Positions 50,838 through 59,820 of a stretch of DNA of 64,000 bases are shown here, piece after piece. A program made the translations under genes and the position numbers. The notes below the pieces were generated by a model that saw only the letters and a program-made list of their open reading frames with translations, was not told the origin of the DNA and did no database searches. Position 1 is the stretch's first letter. Each line of letters begins with the position of its first letter. The stretch covers positions 1,771,501 through 1,835,500 of the forward strand of contig NZ_CP066308.1 of assembly GCF_016406105.1 (NCBI RefSeq), in the 5' to 3' direction. Origin of the DNA: Brevibacillus composti (lineage in GTDB: Bacteria; Bacillota; Bacilli; Brevibacillales; Brevibacillaceae).

Positions 50838-51788
50838 ATGGAGTTGAACCCGGTGGTTCCCTTTGAACCGACCCGTACAGACGAGTTTCCGCAAGGCTCG
50901 AAGTGGATCGCTCAAGTCAAGTGGGATGGCGTCCGTGTGCTCACCTACTTTGACGGAAAGCAGGTGGGGCTGTTCAATCGAAAATTGCGGGAACGGACGC
51001 TCCACTACCCCGAGATTGCGGCCATTTCCGATTACTGCGACGCCCAATCCGTCATTTTGGACGGGGAAGTCATCGCGCTCGGTGCGGACGGAAAGCCTTC
51101 TTTCTATGAAGTGATGCGCAGAGACGGACTCCGCCGCTTGGAAAAAGTGCCGGTGATGCAACGAGAGGTTCCCATAACCTACATGGTCTTTGACATCTTG
51201 TATGCAAACGGCAAGTGGGTCACTTCCGAACCGCTGGAAAAACGGCAGCAACTCCTGCGTGCCATGATCACGCCGAGCAGCCAGATCCAGCTCGTGGATA
51301 ATTTCCCCAACGCCGAAGCCTTGTACGAAGCCGTGCAGGCGCAAGGGATGGAAGGCGTGATCATCAAAGACCTCACCAGCGGGTATCTGATCAATGGAAA
51401 GGATGCGAGATGGAGAAAGAAAAAGTATTACCGGGATCTCATCGCCGTCGTTGGCGGGGTTACCTTGCGAGATCAAATCGTCAATGCCTTGCTCCTGGGT
51501 CTGTATGATCAGGAGGGCTCCCTGTGGTATATCGGACATGCAGGGACAGGGAAGCTGTCGCGAACTGACTGGCGGAACCTGACCGAAGCGATCAAACCGC
51601 TCGTGCAAAAAGAGTCGCCGTTTGCAAACAGGCCGCAGCGATTGGCGGGGACGGTCTGGGTACAGCCGGAACTGACGGTAAAAGTCCAGTTTATGGAATG
51701 GGTGGACGGTCATTCGCTTCGGCAGCCGAGCATCCAGGGAATCGTAGATGTGCCTCCGCGCAGTTGTGTGTTTGAGGCGGGGCAGTAA
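50838..51788 (+). CDS. ATP-dependent DNA ligase (LigD ligase domain, NHEJ)
   Basis: 316 residues. Ligase core: active-site Lys K28 in VKWDGVRV, motif III MVFDILY, motif IV EGVIIKDL, motif V RWRKKKYY, then an OB-fold. Seals double-strand breaks with Ku and LigD-polymerase. ATG 50838 after AAAGGA. Only 39 bp after gerB and no terminator between, so it is likely co-transcribed with the ger operon in the forespore, consistent with DNA repair in germinating spores. A terminator at 51796 follows. Confidence 0.92.
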   Translation: MELNPVVPFEPTRTDEFPQGSKWIAQVKWDGVRVLTYFDGKQVGLFNRKLRERTLHYPEIAAISDYCDAQSVILDGEVIALGADGKPSFYEVMRRDGLRRLEKVPVMQREVPITYMVFDILYANGKWVTSEPLEKRQQLLRAMITPSSQIQLVDNFPNAEALYEAVQAQGMEGVIIKDLTSGYLINGKDARWRKKKYYRDLIAVVGGVTLRDQIVNALLLGLYDQEGSLWYIGHAGTGKLSRTDWRNLTEAIKPLVQKESPFANRPQRLAGTVWVQPELTVKVQFMEWVDGHSLRQPSIQGIVDVPPRSCVFEAGQ

Positions 51789-51795
51789 AAGAGGG

Positions 51796-51828
51796 CAGAG
51801 AGGATCCCGAGGGGGTTCTCTTTTTTTG
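51796..51828 (+). terminator. Terminator after the NHEJ ligase gene
   Basis: AGAG-CCC and GGG-CTCT pair with mismatches inside the stem, followed by seven T residues. Confidence 0.7.
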
Positions 51829-51972
51829 CGCAGAAATGATTGGCCGCGTCCAACATAGTTTCCCCGTGGCTACGAAGCTGGATCAAACAAAAACTGTTTC
51901 TGTAGACCCACACGAGGTGGGTTTGTTACGATGAAGATCGTTTGAAAGGAAAGGACGGTCGAGGTGGTTTGG

Positions 51973-52854
51973 ATGGATGTTTATGCAAATCTGAAACAGG
52001 GTGAACGAGGGGTATGGGTCAGCATCGTGGCGTATTTGTTTTGCTCGTTCGCAAAAGTGACTGTCGCCTGGTATGCCGGTTCCGAGGCGCTGCTTGCCGA
52101 CGGTCTGAACAATACCACCGATGTCGTCGCGTCCGTCGCTGTGCTGATCGGACTGCGCATCGCCCGGAAGCCGCCCGATCATGACCATCCGTACGGCCAT
52201 TTTCGCGCGGAGACCATCTCGGCGCTGGTCGCTTCCTTTATCATGTTTGCCGTGGGAGTGGAGGTATTGACGCGAGCCATCCCTTCCTTGCTGGCACCGG
52301 AGGCCTCAGCGCCGGACCTGATTGCGGGCTGGGTCGCGCTCGGATCGGCCTTCATCATGATCATCGTCTACCGCTACAATATCCGCCTGGCGAAAGCGAC
52401 TGACAGCCAAGCTTTGGCTGCCGCTGCTCTGGACAACCGTTCGGATGCCTGGGTCAGCATCGGCACGTTTGCCGGCATAGCCGGGGCCCAGTTTCACTTG
52501 CACTGGCTGGACCCGCTGGCTGCGCTGGTCGTCGGAGTGCTCATCGTCAAAACGGCTTGGGACATCTTCCGCGAGGCGACACATCGCTTGACGGACGGTT
52601 TTGAACCCGGCGAGCTGGAAATTCTGCGGGGAACGATCTCACAGATCCCCGGAGTCAGTGATATTAAAGACATCAAAGCCCGCTACTTGGGCAGCAGCAT
52701 CATCGTCGATGCGGTCATCCACGTCGACCCGCAGTTAAATGTGGAAGAAAGCCATGTGATTACCGAAGAGATCGAAAAGCTGATGAAAGAAGCTCATCAA
52801 ATCAAAACGGTGCACATTCATATCGAACCCGATACCAGGCGCGCATCCCCGTAG
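51973..52854 (+). CDS. Cation diffusion facilitator (efflux) transporter
   Basis: 293 residues, six helices, CDF family: LLADGLNNTTDVVAS (metal-site pair DGxNN), RKPPDHDHPYGHFRAET, and C-terminal cytoplasmic metal-binding domain (HVDPQLNVEESHVITEEIE). Exports a divalent ion such as Zn, Mn or Fe with proton antiport. ATG 51973 with GAGGTGG upstream; longer frame begins at GTG 51964. Convergent with ku. Confidence 0.9.
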   Translation: MDVYANLKQGERGVWVSIVAYLFCSFAKVTVAWYAGSEALLADGLNNTTDVVASVAVLIGLRIARKPPDHDHPYGHFRAETISALVASFIMFAVGVEVLTRAIPSLLAPEASAPDLIAGWVALGSAFIMIIVYRYNIRLAKATDSQALAAAALDNRSDAWVSIGTFAGIAGAQFHLHWLDPLAALVVGVLIVKTAWDIFREATHRLTDGFEPGELEILRGTISQIPGVSDIKDIKARYLGSSIIVDAVIHVDPQLNVEESHVITEEIEKLMKEAHQIKTVHIHIEPDTRRASP

Positions 52855-52859
52855 CGGGA

Positions 52860-53783
52860 TTACGAGGTTTCCGCTTTTTTGCGGCGCAGCTTTTTCGTTG
52901 TCGTCGTCGTAGCCGTTTCAGGCTGCGGCTGCTTCGAGGGAGCCTGCGCCGCTTTTTTGGCGGGAAGAGGAGAGGGCGTCGGCTCCGGTTCTATGCGGGC
53001 GGGGGCAGCATTCCCGCCGGTGGCGGCCAGACTTTCCCTCAGCGCTTGCATGAGGTCCACGACATTCGCCCGCGGCGCTGCCGGTGCAACGGCCACTTCC
53101 TTTCCTTCTTTCTTTTTCTCGATCAGCGCATGCATGTTTACTCGATATTGGTCGGTGTATTTGGCCGGATCGAAGGCGGCGGTCATGTTGTTGACCAGCT
53201 CAGCCGCCATCTTCCGCTCATTGTCGGCGAGCGGGATGTCTGCCTCTGGCAGTGCAGGCACTTGCGATACCGGCCGCACTTCATCCGGATAGTAGATCGT
53301 CTCCATCATGATGCAGTGCTGGTACAGCCGGATCACGGCCAGGCTCTCCCTGTTCCGCATCGTGACCCGGGCGACGGCAATCTTTCCGGTCTCCTGCATC
53401 GCGGCGCGCAGCAGGGCGTAGGCCTTGTCTCCCGTCTCCTGCGGGGAGAGGAAGTAGCTTTTGTCGAAATAGACAGGATCGATTTCCTGCAAGTCCACGA
53501 AGTCCATGATTTCAATGGCTCTGCGCGTCTCCGGAGTGATCGCTTCCAGATCTTCATCGGTGACGATGACGTAGTTGCCTTTTTCGTATTCGAAGCCGCG
53601 CACAATCTCTTCCGCGCTCACTTCCTCGTCGCAATGCGGACATACCTTGGCGTAGCGGATCGGCGTGTGGCACTTCTTGTGAAGCTGCCGGAAGCGGACG
53701 TCCCGCTCTTCCGTCGCCGTAAACATTCGCACAGGGATATTGACCAGACCAAAGCTGATCGACCCCTTCCAAACCGTATGCAT
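52860..53783 (-). CDS. ku: Non-homologous end joining protein Ku
   Basis: 307 residues. Bacterial Ku core (MHTVWKGSISFGLVNIPVRMF, GFEYEKGNYVIVTDEDLEAI, YFLSPQETGDKAYALLRAAMQ) plus a Lys-rich, Ala/Pro-rich tail (about residues 225-307) that binds DNA ends and LigD. A homodimer rings a DNA end and recruits LigD. Start after GGGAGG-type site. With the separate LigD-polymerase (45361) and ligase (50838) it completes the NHEJ set in 8 kb. Confidence 0.95.
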   Translation of the reverse strand: MHTVWKGSISFGLVNIPVRMFTATEERDVRFRQLHKKCHTPIRYAKVCPHCDEEVSAEEIVRGFEYEKGNYVIVTDEDLEAITPETRRAIEIMDFVDLQEIDPVYFDKSYFLSPQETGDKAYALLRAAMQETGKIAVARVTMRNRESLAVIRLYQHCIMMETIYYPDEVRPVSQVPALPEADIPLADNERKMAAELVNNMTAAFDPAKYTDQYRVNMHALIEKKKEGKEVAVAPAAPRANVVDLMQALRESLAATGGNAAPARIEPEPTPSPLPAKKAAQAPSKQPQPETATTTTTKKLRRKKAETS

Positions 53784-53950
53784 GTCGAACCCTCCCAGTC
53801 AGGCGTGATGATTATCGATAGTATCCGCCGAAAAAGCGGATGACTTTGGAGGGAAAAGCCGGCAACCGGGAGAACCCCGTGCATTTCAGCGGGTCCGCGG
53901 GAAATAAGGAAGCCAGCCCTGGCGGAAGAGCGGGCTGGCCCGTGGTTCGT

Positions 53951-54094
53951 TTACTGACCATGTTTGACGATGTCCGATTGATCGGCCGCCGACTGCATTT
54001 GTCTGGCCTGTTCTTTGCCTATTCCCGTGCGATCGGCCCGGGATTGCGCTGCAGCCGCTTCTTGCTTTTGCTTGGAAGGAAGTTTTTCTGCCAC
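53951..54094 (-). CDS. 47-residue hypothetical protein
   Basis: Starts at GTG 54094, with GGAGG 9 bases upstream. Reads MAEKLPSKQKQEAAAAQS and on, Gln/Ala/Lys-rich and helical, ending SADQSDIVKHGQ-like. No signal or membrane helix. Not recognised; compact helical protein like small spore or stress proteins. Position: upstream of ku on the same strand. A hairpin (GCCAGCCC/GGGCTGGC) lies after its stop. Confidence 0.6.
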   Translation of the reverse strand: MAEKLPSKQKQEAAAAQSRADRTGIGKEQARQMQSAADQSDIVKHGQ

Positions 54095-54139
54095 CCTGAA
54101 TCGCCTCCAGTACATAGAACTTACCGGTAGTTTGTCCGA

Positions 54140-54175
54140 AAAAGAAAAAAAACCTCACTGCAAAAACAGTGAGGC
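54140..54175 (-). terminator. Terminator-like hairpin
   Basis: CCTCACTG and CAGTGAGG flank AAAAA; on the minus strand eight T residues follow. No clear minus-strand gene ends here, so it may stop transcripts coming from the right or belong to a lost gene. Confidence 0.6.
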
Positions 54176-54295
54176 AGCAGTCCAATATCTCCCAATCTGC
54201 GAGAGAAGACGGCATGGAATGCTCCTATCAGACACGCCATGCGCAAAGGAGACTGCTTTTCAATTATGGGAGAGGAGAAACCGGAGGAAGAGCTT

Positions 54296-54439
54296 ATGGG
54301 GAAACGTAAGTCTTCTCCGCGGTTGTCAGCGACACCGTTGCGTCGCTATCCATATTCTTTTCCAGAAGTGGATGAAAGTATACATCAGCAGGGAGAAAAA
54401 AATTCATCTCTGCCAGCTTGGATAATTTTACCCGCCTAA
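54296..54439 (+). CDS. 47-residue hypothetical protein, basic
   Basis: Reads MGKRKSSPRLSATPLRRYPY and on, Arg/Ser/Pro-rich, ending SLPAWIILPA. GGAGGA lies 7 bases before ATG 54296, giving moderate support. No homologue recognised. It lies upstream of rsmD on the same strand. Confidence 0.4.
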   Translation: MGKRKSSPRLSATPLRRYPYSFPEVDESIHQQGEKNSSLPAWIILPA

Positions 54440-54514
54440 CCGGTTGTGATAGTATGAAATCATTCTTCCCCCCGAAGACAGATGAGCAGACTTGAATAGC
54501 AAAGGTGAATGCAT

Positions 54515-55129
54515 ATGCGTGTAATAGCAGGTGAACACAGAGGACGCAGACTGACGGCCGTCCCGGGAAAAGGGACCCGTCCGACCACGGACAAGATCAA
54601 GGAGTCGATCTTCAATATGATCGGGCCTTATTTTTCAGGAGGGTGGGTGCTGGACCTCTACGCGGGCACGGGCGGACTCGGCATCGAGGCCTTGAGCCGG
54701 GGAATGGACAAAGCGGTATTTGTCGAAAAGGACCTGAAGGCCTTTTCCGTCGTGAAGCAGAATGTCGCGGCTTGCAGGCTGGAGGATCGGGCCGAGCTGT
54801 ACCGCAATGACGCGGGCAGGGCGCTCAAGCTGCTGGCGAAAAGGGGCGTTGTCTTTGATCTCGTCTTTCTCGATCCGCCTTATGCCCATCAGCGCATCGC
54901 CGAGGAAATGATGGAGATGCAGGCGCTGCGGCTGCTGGCTGAGGACGCCTGGATCGTCGCCGAACATGACAGCGGATTTCGCCTGCCGGAGCGCGTCGGC
55001 GCCTGCGAGCAGGACCGCGTGTCCACCTACGGCGAGACGACAATTACGATCTATCGGTTTGACCAAGTGGGGGAACCCGGCGAAGCTGAGGACGGTTCTC
55101 CCGGCGAGGAAGGAGACGAGGTGCTTTGA
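54515..55129 (+). CDS. rsmD: 16S rRNA guanine(966)-N2 methyltransferase
   Basis: 204 residues, Rossmann methyltransferase: N-terminal MRVIAGEHRGRRLTAVPG, the SAM-binding VLDLYAGTGGLGIEALSRG and catalytic LDPPYAH (N/D-PP-Y type). Modifies G966 of 16S rRNA (E. coli numbering). ATG 54515. In B. subtilis ylbH-coaD-ylbJ-ylbK-ylbL stands in the same order as here. The stop overlaps coaD. Confidence 0.93.
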   Translation: MRVIAGEHRGRRLTAVPGKGTRPTTDKIKESIFNMIGPYFSGGWVLDLYAGTGGLGIEALSRGMDKAVFVEKDLKAFSVVKQNVAACRLEDRAELYRNDAGRALKLLAKRGVVFDLVFLDPPYAHQRIAEEMMEMQALRLLAEDAWIVAEHDSGFRLPERVGACEQDRVSTYGETTITIYRFDQVGEPGEAEDGSPGEEGDEVL

Positions 55130-55617
55130 AAATTGCAGTATGCTCCGGCAGCTTTGATCCGGTCACGAATGGACATCTCGACATCATTTCCAGAGGGGCC
55201 CGTATTTTTGACAAGGTGATCGTCGCGGTGTTGATCAATTCGCAGAAGCAGTCGCTCTTTTCCGTAGAGGAGCGCGTGGCGCTTCTGGAAAAGGCGACGG
55301 CCCATCTTCCGAATGTGCAGGTGGATTCGTTCAGCGGCCTGCTCGTTCGCTATATGCAGGAAAAAGGAGCGCACGTCATCCTTCGCGGATTGCGCTCCCA
55401 TGCGGACTTCGATTATGAACTGCCGATCGCAGCAGCCAACAAGCATCTGGACGACCAGCTGGAGACGCTGTTTCTCCTATCCAGCCCGGAGTACGCCCAT
55501 ATCAGCTCCAGCATCGTCCGCGAACTCGGCCGATACGGGGCGAGTGTGGCTGGCTTGGTGCCCCCCGCAGTCGAGGAGGCATTGGCACAAAAGTTTGCCG
55601 AAGGGCAAAGGTCATAA
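55126..55617 (+). CDS. coaD: Phosphopantetheine adenylyltransferase
   Basis: 163 residues; fourth step of CoA synthesis. CSGSFDPVTNGHLDII holds the nucleotidyl-transfer motif (T-N-G-H), plus the ISSSIVREL segment for ATP. TTG 55126 overlaps the rsmD stop. Length and motifs are normal. Convergent with ylbJ. Confidence 0.95.
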   Translation: MKIAVCSGSFDPVTNGHLDIISRGARIFDKVIVAVLINSQKQSLFSVEERVALLEKATAHLPNVQVDSFSGLLVRYMQEKGAHVILRGLRSHADFDYELPIAAANKHLDDQLETLFLLSSPEYAHISSSIVRELGRYGASVAGLVPPAVEEALAQKFAEGQRS

Positions 55618-55667
55618 AGGATCATCTTCGTTCTGTACGAGGGCGGCCGGCCACGGCGGAGGAAGCG

Positions 55668-56900
55668 TCATTTTGACCGCTGCTTTCGCACGGCGCGGAA
55701 GCAGAGACTGAGAATGATGAGAACCAGCAGGATGGCAAAAGCCGCCAGACTGGAATGAAGCAGGCTGTCCCACCAGTTTCCCGCGGGTACGCCGCTGGAC
55801 GTGGTAGGCATAAAAACAGGGACGTCCTTGCCCGCGAACCAGCTGGATGCGGTGATCGGCTTCCAGCAAAAAAACGCCAACAGCGAGGCGAGTGCGGCAT
55901 GGAGGGCACGAGCCATCAAATAGGGAGCGACCCGGATGTCGGTTTCGCTCAGGATGCTGGCCACCTGGGCATGGACGCTGATTCCTCCCCAGGAGACGAT
56001 GGCGCTGGCCACGACGGCTTTCCAGATCATCGGGACCCCGGAGCTCACTTCGCTGATTCCCTGTGCTCCCAGCGTCACTTCGAACAAGCCGGCGATAATG
56101 CCGGACGAAAAAGCGGAGGGCACGCCCAGCGGACCGAGAAACACCGCCAGCAGACTGCTTAAAAACCGCGTCAGTTCAATCGTGGCAAACAGTTGAAGCA
56201 GGACGGAAAACACAATGATAAATCCGCCGATCATGAGCAGGGTGTGCAGAGCGGATTGGACAGCTTCTCCCATTAACTTTCCAAACGGCCGGCGATCCCG
56301 GAGCCGGGCGCGGTGCATCGCTTGCAGCGCGCGCAGAGGCAGCGGCAGATGATTTTTTTCCAAGGGCTTGGTAGCCGGTGAGAAAGGGGAGTAAAAGCGG
56401 TACAGCACGCCCAGCAGCAGGGCGGAAACATAATGGCTGAAGGCGAGTACGAACCCAAACAGCTCGCTGTGAAAAAAACCGATCGCCACGGCCCCGATGA
56501 CAAACAGGGGGTCGCCCGTCGTGGTAAAGGAGACCAGTCGTTCTCCTTCTGCTTTCGTGATGCTGCCTTGTTCCCGCAGCCGGGTCGTCAGCTTGGCGGC
56601 GACCGGGTAACCGGAAGCGAAGCCCATCGTCAGCACAAAGCCGCCTGTCCCGGGGACGTTAAACAGCGGCCGCATCAGAGGCTCCAGCAGCACCCCGGCA
56701 AAATGGACGACGCCGACGCCCATCAGGATTTCCGACAGAACGATAAAGGGCAGGGTGGAGGGAAAGACAACTTCCCACCAGACTTCCAAGCCCCGTATGG
56801 CCGCCTCAAAGGATGTCTCGGGATGGGAGACCAGGATGATGACTAGCGCGATCGCGGAACAAGCGTATAACAAAGTGAGAAGGGGAGAGCGGCGAGTCAT
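55668..56900 (-). CDS. ylbJ: Sporulation integral membrane protein YlbJ
   Basis: 410 residues, about 8-10 membrane helices with two inverted gate-like halves (GFVLTMGFASGYPVAAKLTTRLREQ, GIIAGLFEVTLGAQGIS). YlbJ is needed for spore cortex formation and is a predicted permease of the nucleoside-recognition (Gate) family. GGAGG 5 bases before ATG 56900. Neighbours ylbK on the other strand. Confidence 0.92.
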   Translation of the reverse strand: MTRRSPLLTLLYACSAIALVIILVSHPETSFEAAIRGLEVWWEVVFPSTLPFIVLSEILMGVGVVHFAGVLLEPLMRPLFNVPGTGGFVLTMGFASGYPVAAKLTTRLREQGSITKAEGERLVSFTTTGDPLFVIGAVAIGFFHSELFGFVLAFSHYVSALLLGVLYRFYSPFSPATKPLEKNHLPLPLRALQAMHRARLRDRRPFGKLMGEAVQSALHTLLMIGGFIIVFSVLLQLFATIELTRFLSSLLAVFLGPLGVPSAFSSGIIAGLFEVTLGAQGISEVSSGVPMIWKAVVASAIVSWGGISVHAQVASILSETDIRVAPYLMARALHAALASLLAFFCWKPITASSWFAGKDVPVFMPTTSSGVPAGNWWDSLLHSSLAAFAILLVLIILSLCFRAVRKQRSK

Positions 56901-57028
56901 GGCTACCTCCTGTCCTGCAACTAGATAGTACATGTCTACGTGAACAGGGACAAAACTATGCGTTGCCGCTTCATCGCCTGAAAAGTTTCGCGGACGGGCA
57001 CATACGCTTTGGTAGAGGGGGATGTGGG

Positions 57029-57823
57029 ATGGAAAAACGAAAACCAAGGATCGGGCTGGCTCTCGGTTCCGGCGGCGCGAGAGGCTTTGCCCACATCGGC
57101 GTGCTCAAGGTGCTGGAGGCGCACGGCATCGAGATCGATATGCTGGCGGGGAGCAGCATGGGCAGCCTGATCGCCGCCGTCTACGCCAACGGGATCGAGC
57201 CCCATATGATGGAAAAGCTGGCCCTCAACCTGAAGCGGAAGCACTGGCTCGATCTGACAGTGCCCAATCTGGGCTTCGTCACCGGCGAAAAAATCAAACA
57301 ATTGATACGTTTGCTCACGCACGGAAAAAACATCGAAGAACTGCAGAAAGAACTGGCCGTCGTGGCCACCGACATCGAGACCGGGGAGAGGGTCGTCTTT
57401 CAGAGCGGGCCGGTCGACCAGGCTGTCCGCGCCAGCATCTCCATTCCCGGGATCTTTGTCCCCGAGCGGATTGGCGATCGCCTGCTGGTGGACGGCGGCG
57501 TCATCGACCGCGTCCCGATCACCGTCATCCGGGACATGGGCGCGGATATCGTCATCGCGGTAGACGTAGCCCTCTTTGATACGCCGATGAAAGTCACCTC
57601 CATCTTTGACGTCATCGCTCAGACGATCGACGTGATGGAGCGGGAAATTTTGCGTCACCGCATCCTGGCCGCCGATCTCGTAATTCGGCCGGATGTTGGA
57701 CACTATAGCAGTATCGCGTACACAGGTGTCGAGGAAATCATTGCGCTCGGGGAACAAGCCGCATACGAACATATCGAGACAATCCAGCAAATGATTGCGA
57801 ACTGGGGGCAGGAACATGATTGA
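57029..57823 (+). CDS. ylbK: Patatin-like phospholipase (YlbK/RssA family)
   Basis: 264 residues: GLALGSGGARGFAHIGVL (oxyanion hole), nucleophile Ser in AGSSMGSLI (GxSxG), and Asp of VDGGVIDRVP. Probably a soluble lipid acyl hydrolase. GAGGGGG lies 7 bases before ATG 57029. Next gene ylbL overlaps by about eight bases. Confidence 0.92.
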   Translation: MEKRKPRIGLALGSGGARGFAHIGVLKVLEAHGIEIDMLAGSSMGSLIAAVYANGIEPHMMEKLALNLKRKHWLDLTVPNLGFVTGEKIKQLIRLLTHGKNIEELQKELAVVATDIETGERVVFQSGPVDQAVRASISIPGIFVPERIGDRLLVDGGVIDRVPITVIRDMGADIVIAVDVALFDTPMKVTSIFDVIAQTIDVMEREILRHRILAADLVIRPDVGHYSSIAYTGVEEIIALGEQAAYEHIETIQQMIANWGQEHD

Positions 57824-58880
57824 AGACAAGAGATACCCTCGCCGGTCTGTGCGGTCGCGCTGGCTGGCGCGCTGGCTGCTGGTGCTGCTTCCCATCGCTT
57901 TGGGACTGCTGTTTTTCGTTCCCACCCAGTATTACGTAACCAGACCCGGCTCAGCCATCAAGCTGGCGCCGATGATCGATGTCGAAGGCGGGGTAAAGGA
58001 TGAGGCCGGCTCCTTCATGCTCACGACGGTGCGGATGGGAGAGGCCAACCTCGCCTGGTATTTGTATTCGCAATTCTCTCCGGATGCCGAATTAATGGAG
58101 AAAAAACTGGTGGTCAGCGAAGGGGAAACCAATGAGGACTTTACCCGGCGCGAGCTGGCAGTCATGGAAAACTCCCAGAAGACAGCGGAAGCCGTCGCTT
58201 TTCGCATCGCCGGATACGAAGTAAAGGTGGAGAACAAAGGCGTCTGGGTGATGGGGCTGGTCGAAGGACTGCCGGCGAAAAAAGTGATGAAAATCGGGGA
58301 TGTGATCGTCTCGGTAGACGGCAAGCCCACCCTGAAAAAAGAAGATCTGCTCAGCTACCTCTCGCAAAAGAAAAAGGGCGAGAGCGTCACGATCGCCTTT
58401 CTCCGCGAGGGAAAGCGGCAGGAGCACACGCTGAGGTTGGCCCAGCTCCCGGGCTCGAAAACGGCGGGCATCGGCATCAGGCCAGAGGACAAGCAAGAGA
58501 TCACCATCCCGAAAAAAGTGAAGATCGCCTCGGAAGGGATCGGCGGCCCGTCCGCAGGGCTGATGATGACGCTGGAGATGTACGACCAGCTCAACACGGA
58601 TGAAGACCTGACGCGCGGCTACCAGATCGCCGGCACGGGGACGATCTCCCTGGACGGCAGCGTAGGGCGGATCGGCGGGATCAACCACAAAGTCGTGGCG
58701 GCCGACAAAGCTGGCGCAGAGATCTTTTTTGCCCCTGACGATCAGGCGGGTCATCTGTCCAATTATCAGGAAGCGGTCGCGACCGCAAAACGGATCGGGA
58801 CGAAGATGCAAATCGTGCCGGTCAAAACCATCGAGGATGCGCTGGAGTACTTGCGGACGCAGCCCGAAAAACACTCCTAG
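57816..58880 (+). CDS. ylbL: PDZ-containing Lon-like serine protease (YlbL/SepM type)
   Basis: 354 residues: N-terminal helix (about 14-37), PDZ domain (about 95-190; GVWVMGLVEGLPAKKVMKIGDVIVSVDG) and a Lon-type catalytic domain with Ser in GGPSAGLMMTLEMYDQL and Lys in GGINHKVVAADKAG. Extracytoplasmic protease. ATG 57816, overlapping the ylbK end. A new sigma-A promoter follows for ylbN. Confidence 0.9.
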   Translation: MIEDKRYPRRSVRSRWLARWLLVLLPIALGLLFFVPTQYYVTRPGSAIKLAPMIDVEGGVKDEAGSFMLTTVRMGEANLAWYLYSQFSPDAELMEKKLVVSEGETNEDFTRRELAVMENSQKTAEAVAFRIAGYEVKVENKGVWVMGLVEGLPAKKVMKIGDVIVSVDGKPTLKKEDLLSYLSQKKKGESVTIAFLREGKRQEHTLRLAQLPGSKTAGIGIRPEDKQEITIPKKVKIASEGIGGPSAGLMMTLEMYDQLNTDEDLTRGYQIAGTGTISLDGSVGRIGGINHKVVAADKAGAEIFFAPDDQAGHLSNYQEAVATAKRIGTKMQIVPVKTIEDALEYLRTQPEKHS

Positions 58881-58907
58881 GCCAGCCTGGCTGTCAAGGA
58901 AAAAAGG

Positions 58908-58936
58908 TTGACAAAGAAAAAAGCAAAAGCTATAAT
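58908..58936 (+). promoter_or_regulatory. Sigma-A promoter of ylbN-rpmF
   Basis: TTGACA, 17-bp spacer, TATAAT: a consensus promoter 28 bp before the GTG of ylbN. The apparent longer reading of ylbN begins inside this promoter, so it is an artefact. Confidence 0.93.
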
Positions 58937-58964
58937 CATCCTTGTTGTGCATGAGGTGAATGAT

Positions 58965-59480
58965 GTGAATATCAAAATTGCAGATTTGGATCGTCGCGAA
59001 GGCGAGCCGCTGGCATTCCGGTTGACGCTGGATCCGGACGAGCTCAAAGCGCGTCATCAAGAAATCCGCGGTCTGACCCCTGTCGAAACGAAGGGCGAAG
59101 CTGCGAAGTTGGGCGATCTCTATTACATCAATGGAGATATGCAGGCAGACGTCAAATTCGTCTGTGCCCGTTGCTTGCGGCCGTTTGAGCAGCATGTGGC
59201 GATTCCGTTTTCGGAAACCTTTGCCCCTGCCGAATCGCTGCTTGCGGATGAAGAGGACAGCGAGATTCTCCCGCTGGAGAGCGATGAGATCGAGCTTGCT
59301 CCTTTGCTTCAGGAGAATTTTTTATTGGACATTCCTGCATTCCCCTTGTGCGAGGATGATTGCAAAGGGTTGTGTCCGACCTGCGGTGTGAACCGCAACG
59401 AGCAGCCCTGCAGCTGCAAAAACGAGCGAATCGATCCCAGACTCGCCGGATTGGCTGACTTTTTCAAGGACAGCAAATGA
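58965..59480 (+). CDS. ylbN: DUF177 protein (YceD family)
   Basis: 171 residues; 23S rRNA accumulation factor-type protein in this family, with two Cys pairs (CARC and CPTCGVN-CSC) that may bind zinc. DUF177 genes precede rpmF in most bacteria, as here. GTG 58965 has AGGTGA 5 bases upstream. Acidic middle region (DEEDSEILPLESDEIEL). Strong promoter upstream. Confidence 0.92.
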   Translation: MNIKIADLDRREGEPLAFRLTLDPDELKARHQEIRGLTPVETKGEAAKLGDLYYINGDMQADVKFVCARCLRPFEQHVAIPFSETFAPAESLLADEEDSEILPLESDEIELAPLLQENFLLDIPAFPLCEDDCKGLCPTCGVNRNEQPCSCKNERIDPRLAGLADFFKDSK

Positions 59481-59615
59481 CCAGGTTTTCAAAGTGAGGC
59501 AGCAGATTTGTTTCTGGATGTCCCATTTTTGAAGGATGGCAAAAAGCGTTTCGCCTATTCCATCCACCCATAGAAAACTTCTCAGCATTTATCAGTTGAA
59601 GGAGGTGTAAGGAAG

Positions 59616-59786
59616 ATGGCAGTACCTCAACGGAGAACTTCCAAAACCCGTAAAAGAATGCGTCGTACGCACTTCAAATTAGAGATTCCAGGCATGATCA
59701 AATGCGATAATTGTGGCGAATACAAGCTTGCGCATCGCGTTTGCCCGAGCTGCGGACACTACAAAGGTGTGAAAGTAGCGAAGTAA
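59616..59786 (+). CDS. rpmF: 50S ribosomal protein L32
   Basis: 56 residues starting [20 protein letters not shown], with the zinc ribbon CDNCGEY and [14 protein letters not shown] lies 10 bases upstream of ATG 59616. Follows ylbN by 135 bp. Four-Cys zinc-binding form. Confidence 0.97.
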   Translation: MAVPQRRTSKTRKRMRRTHFKLEIPGMIKCDNCGEYKLAHRVCPSCGHYKGVKVAK

Positions 59787-59790
59787 GAAG

Positions 59791-59820
59791 AGCAGGGTGA
59801 GAAATCACCTTGCTTTTTTA
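59791..59820 (+). terminator. Terminator after rpmF
   Basis: GCAGGGTGA and TCACCTTGC pair with a GAAA loop, followed by TTTTTT. Confidence 0.88.
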
